From assembly GCF_015461845.1 (NCBI RefSeq), contig NZ_JACOPW010000009.1:62001-126000 (forward strand): a stretch of 64,000 nt of DNA, written 5' to 3'. Position numbers and translations under genes: made by a program. The stretch comes from Pseudomonas mucoides (GTDB taxonomy: Bacteria; Pseudomonadota; Gammaproteobacteria; Pseudomonadales; Pseudomonadaceae). Shown here in pieces: positions 17,038 through 26,000 of this stretch (its first letter is position 1; each line of letters opens with the position of its first letter). Below the pieces are notes generated by a model that saw nothing but the letters and a program-made list of their open reading frames with translations, was not told the origin of the DNA and did no database searches.

Positions 17038-19815
17038 GTGCGCAGGCTCAGGATTGCCATCAGTCTCACCGTCACTCTGCTGACCTTGCTCTGCATGCTC
17101 CCGGCCCAGGCCGGTCAAGGCAGTGGCTGGGCAGTATTGCTCGACGAACAGGGCGACCTGCAGCTAAGCGACATTCGTTCTGCTCGCTACACCAATCAAT
17201 TCAGCCCCATCGAACTCGATCGCCTCACGGCGGCCGAGCCCGATGGCGCGTTATGGCTGCGTTTCAGGCTGGCCCCCGGCAAGCATGAACAATTACTGCG
17301 GGTGTTCGCTCCCGACCTGTCGTCGCTCAAACTGTATGTACTCGATGGCGACAAACTGATCGATCAAGTGCAGACAGGAACCGTGCAACGCCAGGCTGAC
17401 CGCCCCCTGCCCAGCAGCGATTTCATGTTGCCGCTGCCGCAAAGTGACACCCCCCTCGACGTCTACTTGCGACTGGTCTCCGACCATCAGCTACGGCCCT
17501 ACATCACCCTGCAATCGGCGGTCATGACCGCGGCCGATCAGAATCAGACATTGCTCTATGGTCTGCTGTTCGGTTGCCTCGGCATGCTGATCCTGCACAA
17601 CTTTGTCCGTTATGCCTACACACGCTCGCGCAGCAGCCTCTGGCTGGCCTGGTGTGAAGGGTTGTTGATGCTCAGCTTGCTAATGCTGCTGAACCTGGCC
17701 GGGCCATGGTTGCCGAACTGGCACGCCATCCAGACGCCTGGTGCCTACCTCGCGTTACTGATGACAGCGCCGAGCGGCCTGATGCTCGCCTGTCGCTTCT
17801 TCGCCCCGCTTGGCCCGCACCCGCTGAACAAACTGCTGCTGGCGGACATTCTGTTCATCATCGTCTGCGGCCTGCTGTTATTGTTCGTCAACACACTGCC
17901 GCTGAATATCATCACCTATGCCCTGGTTGCTCTGGCAGGCCTGAGCATGTTGTTCGTCAGCGCCTATCACTGGCAAAAAGGTTATCGTCCGGCGCGGTTT
18001 TTCGTTGCGGCGATGGTGGTGTTCAACATTGGCACCCTGATCATCCTGCCCGCCCTGTTGGGACTGACTCAGGTCGCGCCGCAAGGCCTGATCACTACGC
18101 TTCTGGTGTTCGTTTGCATCAGCGGCCTGCTGATGAGCATTGCCCTGAGCGAACGTCAGCGCAGCATCACTGAAGATCGCTTCAGCGTCAGTCGCGACCT
18201 GGCGGCCAGCAACGCGGAGATCAACGCCAAGGCCGAATTCCTGGCGAAAATCAGCCACGAAATCCGAACCCCCATGAACGGCGTGCTCGGCATGACCGAG
18301 CTGCTGTTGGGCACACCACTGTCGGTCAAGCAACGCGACTATGTGCAAACCATCCATAGCGCCGGCAACGAACTGCTGACGCTGATCAACGAGATCCTCG
18401 ACATCTCCAAGCTCGAGTCAGGGCAGATCGAACTGGACGACGTGCAATTCGACCTCAACGCCTTGATCGAAGACTGCCTCAGCATCTTCCGCGCCAAGGC
18501 CGAGCAGCAAAATGTCGAACTGATCAGCTTTATTCAGCCGCAAGTGCCACGCGTCATCAGCGGTGACCCGACACGCCTGCGCCAGACTCTGCTGAGCCTG
18601 CTGGAAAACGCGCTGAAGAAAACTGAAGAAGGCGAGATCCTGATCGTTGTCGCCCTTGACGAACGCAGTGCCAAACCACGGCTGCGCATCGCCGTGCAGG
18701 ACAGCGGTGTGCCGATGGAAGCCGAAGAACGCGATGCCCTGATGCACGCCGAACTGCACAGCAAGCACTTCCTCTCGGCGACGAGTCTGGGCGGCAATCT
18801 GGGGCTGGTGATCGCGCGCCAGCTGATCCGCCTGATGCAGGGCGAGTTCGGCATCAAGACCGGCGCCAACCAGGGCAGTACCTTGTGGCTGACGCTCCCC
18901 CTGGACCCGGACCGGCTTGAACACCCGACCTCCGACCTCGATGGTCCGCTGCAAGGGGCGCGCGTGCTGGTGGTGGACGATAACGACACCTGCCGCAAAG
19001 TACTGGTGCAACAATGCAGCGCCTGGGGCCTGAATGTCAGTGCCGTACCGTCCGGCAAGGAAGCCTTGGCATTGCTGCGTACCAAGGCTCATTTGCGCGA
19101 CTACTTCGACGTGGTCTTGCTGGACCAGAACATGCCCGGCATGACCGGTATGCAACTGGCCGCCAAGATCAAGGAAGACCCGAGCCTCAATCACGACATT
19201 CTGCTGATCATGCTGACGGGCATCAGCAATGCACCGAGCAAGATCATTGCACGCAACTCCGGGATCAAACGCATTCTCGCCAAACCCGTGGCTGGCTACA
19301 CCCTCAAGACCACCCTCGCGGACGAGCTGAATCAGCGCAACAAAGGCCTGGCGGTTTCACATCACCTACCTGCCGGCCCTGCACTTCCGGTCAAGGTCCC
19401 GAGCGACTTCCGCATCCTGGTGGCGGAGGACAACACGATCTCGACCAAGGTGATTCGCGGCATGCTCGGCAAGCTCAACCTGCAACCGGACACCGCCAGC
19501 AATGGCGAAGAAGCCTTGCAGGCGATGAAAGCCCAACGCTACGACCTGGTGCTGATGGATTGCGAAATGCCGATCCTCGATGGCTTCTCTGCCACCCAGC
19601 AACTACGCGCCTGGGAAGTCAGCAATCAACGCACCCGCACACCGGTGGTGGCATTGACGGCCCACATTCTCGCGGAGCACAAAGAGCGTGCGCGCCAGGC
19701 CGGCATGGACGGGCACATGGCAAAACCGGTGGAGTTATCGCAGTTGCGCGATTTGATCGAGCATTGGGTGGCGCAGCGGGATGAGCAAAACCGGGTAGCC
19801 GTTAATACGCCCTGA
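17038..19815 (+). CDS. retS: Hybrid sensor kinase RetS
   Basis: Inner-membrane hybrid sensor that blocks GacS and so sets the Gac/Rsm switch between acute and sessile lifestyles. 925 residues. Signal sequence (about 1-25), periplasmic 7TMR-DISMED2 sensor (about 30-165), seven membrane helices (about 175-370), histidine kinase with phospho-acceptor H407 in SHEIRTP, then two receivers with D696 (LLDQNMPG) and D841 (LMDCEMPI). The start is GTG with an AAGGGA ribosome-binding site; ATG-only calling would misplace it. The position after purD matches PAO1 PA4856. The stop at 19815 converges on the unknown gene at 19867. Confidence 0.92.
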   Translation: MRRLRIAISLTVTLLTLLCMLPAQAGQGSGWAVLLDEQGDLQLSDIRSARYTNQFSPIELDRLTAAEPDGALWLRFRLAPGKHEQLLRVFAPDLSSLKLYVLDGDKLIDQVQTGTVQRQADRPLPSSDFMLPLPQSDTPLDVYLRLVSDHQLRPYITLQSAVMTAADQNQTLLYGLLFGCLGMLILHNFVRYAYTRSRSSLWLAWCEGLLMLSLLMLLNLAGPWLPNWHAIQTPGAYLALLMTAPSGLMLACRFFAPLGPHPLNKLLLADILFIIVCGLLLLFVNTLPLNIITYALVALAGLSMLFVSAYHWQKGYRPARFFVAAMVVFNIGTLIILPALLGLTQVAPQGLITTLLVFVCISGLLMSIALSERQRSITEDRFSVSRDLAASNAEINAKAEFLAKISHEIRTPMNGVLGMTELLLGTPLSVKQRDYVQTIHSAGNELLTLINEILDISKLESGQIELDDVQFDLNALIEDCLSIFRAKAEQQNVELISFIQPQVPRVISGDPTRLRQTLLSLLENALKKTEEGEILIVVALDERSAKPRLRIAVQDSGVPMEAEERDALMHAELHSKHFLSATSLGGNLGLVIARQLIRLMQGEFGIKTGANQGSTLWLTLPLDPDRLEHPTSDLDGPLQGARVLVVDDNDTCRKVLVQQCSAWGLNVSAVPSGKEALALLRTKAHLRDYFDVVLLDQNMPGMTGMQLAAKIKEDPSLNHDILLIMLTGISNAPSKIIARNSGIKRILAKPVAGYTLKTTLADELNQRNKGLAVSHHLPAGPALPVKVPSDFRILVAEDNTISTKVIRGMLGKLNLQPDTASNGEEALQAMKAQRYDLVLMDCEMPILDGFSATQQLRAWEVSNQRTRTPVVALTAHILAEHKERARQAGMDGHMAKPVELSQLRDLIEHWVAQRDEQNRVAVNTP

Positions 19816-19866
19816 GCGGACAGTGCAGTAGTGCCAAAGCGACGAAACCTCGTCGGTAAGCGTGCC

Positions 19867-20562
19867 TTACCACTCGGTGTTTGGCGAGGACACCGCCCGT
19901 ATCTGCTCTTCACGAAAAGGAGCCACAGCCATCGCAATCCGTCCACGCCACGAGTCATAAGCAGCTGAATCCAGCACAGCGACACACCCTTTAAACTCGA
20001 TTTCCCCGACGATGTCATCGGTTAGAAAGTTTTGCTCGATGATCGAACTCGAAAACGCTTCACGGGTAATGAAACTTACCGTCAGATAGATTAGCCGAGC
20101 ACCCGCCACGACAATTCCAAACTGCAACCGGACCGTGGTCAGTTTCGAGACCGGATCTTCGGCTATCGAATAATATCGCAGTAACGTACGGGCCAAATGG
20201 TGCGGTGAAAGTCTGGACACTTCGATAAACGCGCGACCCACAGCATCGACATATTCAGCGGAAAGAAAACGACGGACTTTGGACGCCACTGCCTGGCTGA
20301 CCGTCTGGGGCAATAGATCTGGATCAGACCTGAACGAGCCTTCGAAATCCTGAATACGCGACCAACCAAATTTATTAAGCTGCGAGCGATAACCCCCCCA
20401 CCACTGCTCATACCCGACCAATCCTGGCTGCTCTGCCGCCGCCGCAAGCTGCATGAATAACGTTGAATCCAGTACATCAGTACACTCACGCGCACTGAGC
20501 TCATGCGACAGGAGTAAAACGCTCCCACCATCAATATAAACGGCGTAATTAAAATCCAGCAT
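19867..20562 (-). CDS. Unknown protein, third of a divergent tandem trio
   Basis: 231 residues, family not recognised. The ATG at 20562 is chosen because GGAAG lies 8 bases upstream; the GTG at 20571 has no room for a ribosome-binding site. The N-terminus is DFNYAVYIDGG, the middle has YEQWWGGYRSQL followed by FGW, and the C-terminal half alternates hydrophobic and polar residues like beta strands. The layout (W/Y-rich 'W..Y...L...gW' segment, 'L..LL' helix, then a beta-rich end with a terminal Y..R motif) recalls the two upstream neighbours, although identity is low. No signal peptide or clear membrane span. A terminator separates it from the preceding gene, so it may have its own promoter. 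Confidence 0.7.
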   Translation of the reverse strand: MLDFNYAVYIDGGSVLLLSHELSARECTDVLDSTLFMQLAAAAEQPGLVGYEQWWGGYRSQLNKFGWSRIQDFEGSFRSDPDLLPQTVSQAVASKVRRFLSAEYVDAVGRAFIEVSRLSPHHLARTLLRYYSIAEDPVSKLTTVRLQFGIVVAGARLIYLTVSFITREAFSSSIIEQNFLTDDIVGEIEFKGCVAVLDSAAYDSWRGRIAMAVAPFREEQIRAVSSPNTEW

Positions 20563-20580
20563 AAGATTCACTTCCGGACT

Positions 20581-20612
20581 AAAAAAACCGGAGACAAATG
20601 CCTCCGGCCTTT
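20581..20612 (-). terminator. Bidirectional-looking terminator between unknown genes
   Basis: Stem CCGGAG (20588-20593) and CTCCGG (20602-20607), with a run of seven A on the left and CCTTTTT on the right. On the minus strand it lies just past the stop of the 268-residue gene (20616) and before the start of the 231-residue gene, so it should terminate the former. Confidence 0.82.
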
Positions 20613-20615
20613 TTG

Positions 20616-21422
20616 TTACTTACTGGCTAAAATGGCTTGAAACGCACGCTCATCAAGCTCGTCCAGATAGGCATTCACCGTCGTCTCCCTTGTACCAGGG
20701 TAGTCTTCCTCATGAATGACCAAATACGCCGTGTCCTGGTAAACGTCCACCTCGGAACTTTTCCATTCAACGAACAGCACACCGCCATCTTTACCAGGCT
20801 CTTTGGAATAGTTGACTGCTGCGACAGCCATGTTGACGGAACCCTCCTTGTCCTGTGCACAGGAGGCCACACCAAAGCGGCGACCCTGATCTTTCTCTAC
20901 AGAGCGATTGAAAAGGTTGAGCGCCTTTTCATCCTGTTTGAGGGATCCCAGTGTGTCAGCGACAAGCGAGGGGATACCAATACCTCCAGCGACGCCCTTC
21001 ACTACGCCGCTAATAATATCGACCGCTACATTGGCCATGGTCAGACTTTGTGTCTTCTTTTCATACGCCTTGGACACCTGAACGACTTTGGTCCACTTCA
21101 TCGCTGTCAGTACACTGATCAGAAACTGAAAGCGTTGTTCGATCTGATGCTTGGCCGGGTACTTGTTAGTGGCCATGATTTCGGCAAACCGATAAGTATT
21201 TAGCGCGATTCGTTTGTTGCGCCGACTCATCCCGTCAAACATACCGATGACGTTAGGGCCGTCGACAACTGCTTGAATATCGTCGAGATTGATAATGCTC
21301 GACCCCGAACGTGCGGAAAAACCTGCAACCCGCGGTTTAGCCATTGAAGCAGGGTAACTTTTAACCAAGTCAGAAATAAACGCTGCTTGTTCCGACTCAG
21401 CCAACACTTGTACTTCATTCAC
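20616..21422 (-). CDS. Unknown protein, second of a divergent tandem trio
   Basis: 268 residues, family not recognised. It starts with GTG at 21422, supported by AGGAAG 7 bases upstream. A helical N-terminal half contains NTYRFAEIMATNKY, which aligns with NSVRYAKARADQKY of the neighbour at 21585-22256. A glycine/valine-rich hydrophobic stretch (about residues 131-155) could insert in a membrane or pack inside a bundle. The C-terminal half (RRFGVASC, GVLFVEW, REtTVNAYLDEL) aligns in order with the neighbour's FGAFEV, LKLDW and RQRVIEQNRKEL. Thus the two look like diverged paralogues. No signal peptide seen. Flanking DNA is AT-rich for this genome. Confidence 0.75.
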   Translation of the reverse strand: MNEVQVLAESEQAAFISDLVKSYPASMAKPRVAGFSARSGSSIINLDDIQAVVDGPNVIGMFDGMSRRNKRIALNTYRFAEIMATNKYPAKHQIEQRFQFLISVLTAMKWTKVVQVSKAYEKKTQSLTMANVAVDIISGVVKGVAGGIGIPSLVADTLGSLKQDEKALNLFNRSVEKDQGRRFGVASCAQDKEGSVNMAVAAVNYSKEPGKDGGVLFVEWKSSEVDVYQDTAYLVIHEEDYPGTRETTVNAYLDELDERAFQAILASK

Positions 21423-21584
21423 AATTTAACTTCCTGTTAATTAATATGAGCAAATCCAGCTCGAAGACAACACTACCTAACCCCAGCCTACAACTCAACT
21501 CAGAACACATACAAATAATTACCGCCCCAGAAAACAGCACATGAACAACCAAACTAATATTCAACTAACTTGTTTGACCATGCG

Positions 21585-22256
21585 TTAGCCGCGAGACAGC
21601 AAATCCATAAACTCCTTACCCTCCAACTCCGTTAACGCGTCCTGCAACTCCTTGCGGTTTTGCTCAATGACCCGCTGCCGAATGGTAAATTGTCGAACAC
21701 GGATATCCAGTTGCGCCATCGAATGCCCCACGCTCCAAAAGCCCGTGGACCAATCCAGTTTCAGTAGACGAACATGGCTCAAAAATATCCCCAGGGAGCC
21801 GTCCGGCTCACGGTCGGTGGGCAATACTTCAAACGCACCGAAGGCTCTCACTCTGGCGGCGAACGTTCCTTGCAACACTTCATCGCTCTGCAGCATGTTT
21901 AAGGCATTTTCAAGCGTTGCAAGCTTGCTGCGTGCAACCCTGCTGGACATGACGTCCAGATACGCTCGCGTCACACTTCCGGAGAACTTCCTGTCAATCA
22001 CCTCCACCAGGGGTTGATCAAGCCCCCAGCCGATAGACCACATTACCCCGGAGTAGTATTCGAACCACTCAGCCGCCTGTTTGACACTGTTGTATTTTTG
22101 GTCCGCCCGGGCTTTGGCATATCGAACGCTGTTTTTGACGAACTGCCTGTCCTGACTCGACAGCTGAGCGCTTAAACCCAGCAAACTATTGTGCAAAACC
22201 GCGGCGCCATTTTGCGGCGTAATACCCCGAGTAATGTCTTGTGATGCAAATTCCAT
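21585..22256 (-). CDS. Unknown protein, first of a divergent tandem trio
   Basis: 223 residues, family not recognised. The start at 22256 is chosen because a textbook AAGGAG sits 7 bases upstream; a longer version from 22277 would swallow that site. N-terminal half helical with AEWFEYYSGVMWSIGWG; the C-terminal half carries FGAFEVLPTD, SLGIFLSHV and LKLDW strands and ends in a charged helix. Paralogous in layout to the next gene downstream. The 162 bases between them (21423-21584) are AT-rich and hold no gene; no terminator is evident there, so the two may be co-transcribed. Function unknown; proximity to a giant toxin is suggestive only. Confidence 0.75.
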   Translation of the reverse strand: MEFASQDITRGITPQNGAAVLHNSLLGLSAQLSSQDRQFVKNSVRYAKARADQKYNSVKQAAEWFEYYSGVMWSIGWGLDQPLVEVIDRKFSGSVTRAYLDVMSSRVARSKLATLENALNMLQSDEVLQGTFAARVRAFGAFEVLPTDREPDGSLGIFLSHVRLLKLDWSTGFWSVGHSMAQLDIRVRQFTIRQRVIEQNRKELQDALTELEGKEFMDLLSRG

Positions 22257-22415
22257 TTTGATGCTCCTTTTTTTCATTCCATTGATTGATTTAACGCTGC
22301 GCAGAATCTTCTCCTGCGATTGAAAAAACGCGGCACAACTCCCCGTCTGTTAGCCGACAGCCCCCGTACCGCCTGATAGACTCCCCTCGACTTCCCTGAC
22401 CTGAGAGCGACCACC

Positions 22416-23012
22416 ATGCTCCACGTGTTATTCAGCGTTTACCTGAAGATGCTGGTGCTCTACAGCCCGTTCTTCGTGTTGTCCTGCTTCATCAGCCTGA
22501 CCCGCGGTTATTCACGCAAGGAACAGCGTCGGCTGGCCTGGAAAGTGGCCACCGCGACGCTGGTGTCCAGCGTCTTGCTGTACTTGTTCGGACGGGTGAT
22601 TTTCAGTGTCTTCGGCATTACCGTGGATGCGTTCCGCATCGGTGCCGGCAGCGTGCTGTTTATCTCGGCACTGGGCATGGCCCAGGGCAAGTCGGCGGTG
22701 CAGACCGACAATGTGCAGCAGGACGTGACGATCGTCCCGCTGACGATTCCATTGACGGTCGGCCCCGGCACCATCGGTGCCTTGCTGGTGATGGGCGTGA
22801 GCCAGCCACACTGGGACGACAAACTCACGGCCATTCTCAGCATTGCCCTGGCCAGCTTCACGGTCGGCGTGGTCCTTTATTTGTCCAACCGCATCGAACG
22901 GATTCTCGGAGACCAGGGCTTGCAGATTGTCAGCCGATTGATGGGATTGTTTGTGTGCGCGCTGGCGGCACAGATTATCTTCACGGGTGTGAAAGGTTAT
23001 CTGGTGCCGTAA
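22416..23012 (+). CDS. MarC family integral membrane protein
   Basis: 198-residue polytopic inner-membrane protein of the MarC/UPF0056 family, with about six hydrophobic helices and the conserved VPLTIPLTVGPGTIGALL segment in the middle. The role of the family is unsettled; despite its name, MarC does not cause multiple antibiotic resistance. It is the only plus-strand gene inside the 19.9-30.1 kb block, and it ends only 14 bases from the stop of the convergent toxin gene with no hairpin between them. Confidence 0.88.
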   Translation: MLHVLFSVYLKMLVLYSPFFVLSCFISLTRGYSRKEQRRLAWKVATATLVSSVLLYLFGRVIFSVFGITVDAFRIGAGSVLFISALGMAQGKSAVQTDNVQQDVTIVPLTIPLTVGPGTIGALLVMGVSQPHWDDKLTAILSIALASFTVGVVLYLSNRIERILGDQGLQIVSRLMGLFVCALAAQIIFTGVKGYLVP

Positions 23013-23026
23013 TCAGTGCGGGAACG

Positions 23027-26000
23027 CTACGCCCTGGATTTTGCCGGTTCTGCGACCACCTCGACCTGAGAACTCGACATCAGCTCCGTTAACGTGGCGC
23101 TGCCGGCAACGCCTTTTAGCCTCAGTAACTCGGTCACTATTTCCGAAACCGCCCGTGACCGATAGCCATTGAGCGAAAGGAACACGTCACCCCGCAACGC
23201 CACATCCGCAGAGTAAACACCGCGAAAAATCAGGCTGTGCCCGCTGTCCAGGCCGTTCATCACCAAGTGTTCATCGACCAGGCTGACCCATAACTGATCC
23301 ATGATCGAAGGGTCCAGAATCAGTTTCCCGGGAATCGAGGGTGGCCGCTCAAGCGAATAACGACAATCGACGATGACCGATTCAAGTTTCAACCAGGCCG
23401 CTCGGGTCAGTCGGCTTGTCGTGGTCCCCTGACCCATTTTGAGCACCAGGATGCTGACATCATCAGCAATCAACGGCAGAAGGTCATGGGCCCTCTTCGG
23501 CCCCTCGACCACCAGCACTTGGGCGTTACGCTGGATATAGTCGAGCGGTCCGACCGTGCTTTTTTGCGGATAGATGTACAACAAACCATCTTCGCGTTCG
23601 TGCAGCATCGCACTGGTTTGATCCCGGGTGCCCACCAGCGTGTAGTGCGCAGTAACGGCGGCCTTCGGAATCCGGATCAATCGTCCGCTGCGGACCACAT
23701 ACCATTGAAGGCTGTCGGGGTCTTTGACGGACAGGAAATCGGCGCAGCGATATTCGTTCGCCAGCGCCGCCAGCCCCTCACTCAATGGCCCTTCCAGTGC
23801 CGCAACCCAGCGGCTGCCCACCCCCGTAATCCGGACCGGTTCGTTGTGCTGTAAATCCATCTCCAGGCCATCAAGCGTTGTTGCCTTCAGGCCGGCACCC
23901 TCCACTTTCACGTCGGTAAAGACCCAGGGCGCCCATTCCTGCATCGGAGCGGGCAATGCCTCAGCCTGCAAAAGCCGGGTTCCCGGGCCAAATGCAGCGT
24001 TCAAGTGTGTCGTTTCGATAAAGCGCTGGCTGAAAATCCTGCCCGTTGAAAGATCGAATAACCAGGCAGCCTGATTGTCCGGAACACTACTCAGCAACCG
24101 CACTTCTTTGCCATGGCCCAGGTCCGCGAGCAACAGCCGATCCTCCACATACCAGGCGCATAAATCGCCGCTACCCGTAAAGTTGCTCAACCCAAGAAGG
24201 GCGAGACTCGACACCGGATACTGCGTCGACACCGCAGGCAGTTCGGACCACCACCGGGCCCGATCCTTGAACCAGGTGCCCGTCAATCCGCCCAAGCGCA
24301 GATAGCCTTCCGACGTCATCGTGAAGAACAGGCCCGAGTCGGTCAGGGCAAGATGCCCCTGCTCGACCGCGACAACATTTTTCAGCCCTGTGGGGGCAAT
24401 TTCTCTGGAAGACCATTGCACGCGCCCCTCGACCATCGACCTTTGCTGGCGCACGAGGCTTTGAATGTCCTTGTCGTAGGTCACAAACACCTCGCCCTCG
24501 GCACCGTCGGGCGCAATGAGTAAAAGGGTATCCAAGGCCTTGATCGAATCCTTCCAGCCTCGCACATGGTGACGCCGGGCGGGTGCACGGATGATCAACC
24601 CGTCAAGATCGCGGACCCAGACCAGATCACGGGAGTTGTCTTCGCGCTGCCAACAGATCGAAACCAGCGCACCGGGGCGCCAGTCCACGGTATCAACGAA
24701 CGCTCCCGGCAACACATAATTGCCCAGTATCCGCTTCCAGTCCGTCAGCGTGTCAGCCTCTAAAACCGCCTGCAGTGCTGGATCCTGACCCAGGGTGATC
24801 GAGGCGAGCAACACCGTTTGCTGATGGATCAGGAAGGTCAGTTCATCGCGCTGGCCATCCTTGCGAACGTGCTGCTGCACGATCTGAATGCCGCCGTTGG
24901 CCACGGCCTCACAGCGGCCAATGGTCAAGCCATCCCTGAACAGCAAACGGTAGCGCTGAACCAGCGTGCCGGTGATCGCGTCGACCTGCCAGACATCAAA
25001 ACTCGCGGGGTGATAGAAATAGGCCGAGCCCTCGACCACGGCGCCCAGCACGGCTTCATCGGCCAGCAGGACATTCGGGTCGCGGATATACAGAAAACGA
25101 TCCTGCGCCGAGTCGTAATACGCAGCCACCGTTCTCGGTTCGTCCGGTTTTTCAAACGGCACCACGAAGTTGTGAACGGGGGTGTAAGGCATGGCCAGTC
25201 GATGTTCGCGGGCCAATGACTTGAAGTGATCCAGCAGCGCTTGTTCCCCGAGCGCCGGATCGGCGTCTTCCTCGACCACCTCCAACTTCAGGGCAACAAG
25301 ATCAACGCGCACGATTGTGTTCCCCGCCAGCTTGAGCAACACATTGTGAACGCCGCTGCCACTGAACTTCACACCCAGCGTGTCCGAAACGAGCCTGCCC
25401 GCAGTGGCTATCCGGATGTCTGCCTCCGTCAACCAGGGCGCCTGCAACACCCAGCGCATGGCCGTGTGACCGGGTGCGTCGAGTACAAGGCTCACCCCGG
25501 GATTGAGCAGTACGGAACATTGGGCGCCGGCGCCTTCGATCCGGTAGGAAACCAGTCCGTGCCACGCTTTTGGCAGGGCTGGCACCACCAGCGAACGTTC
25601 GATGTTGTCGAGACGCACGTTGAACACCGTGGGCTTGTAGACCGGGTTCAGCCGGCTGACCACGTACTCGCCGGGAAACGAGTAGAACGAAAACAGAAAC
25701 TGCCATTGTCCCTGTTCATTCTTTTTCTCCAGCCGACGGGCCGTATCGAAGCCGCCGGCATGACGAAACGTGACAAACGGCAGCAATGTGTACTCATAGC
25801 CGTACCAGGTTTTGGGTGTGCCGGGCAAAACGATCGCCTGCCCGGGCGGCGGCGCGAAAGGCGCCGAGTCGGGCAACCCGAGGCCCACGCGGATGTCGGT
25901 GGCGCGGTCGTAATCCACATCGAAATCGGGAACCCCGAAATGGTCCCGTAGCGGGAACAGCCTGGGGCTGTCGAAACGGACGCAGGATGCGTGCAAATCG

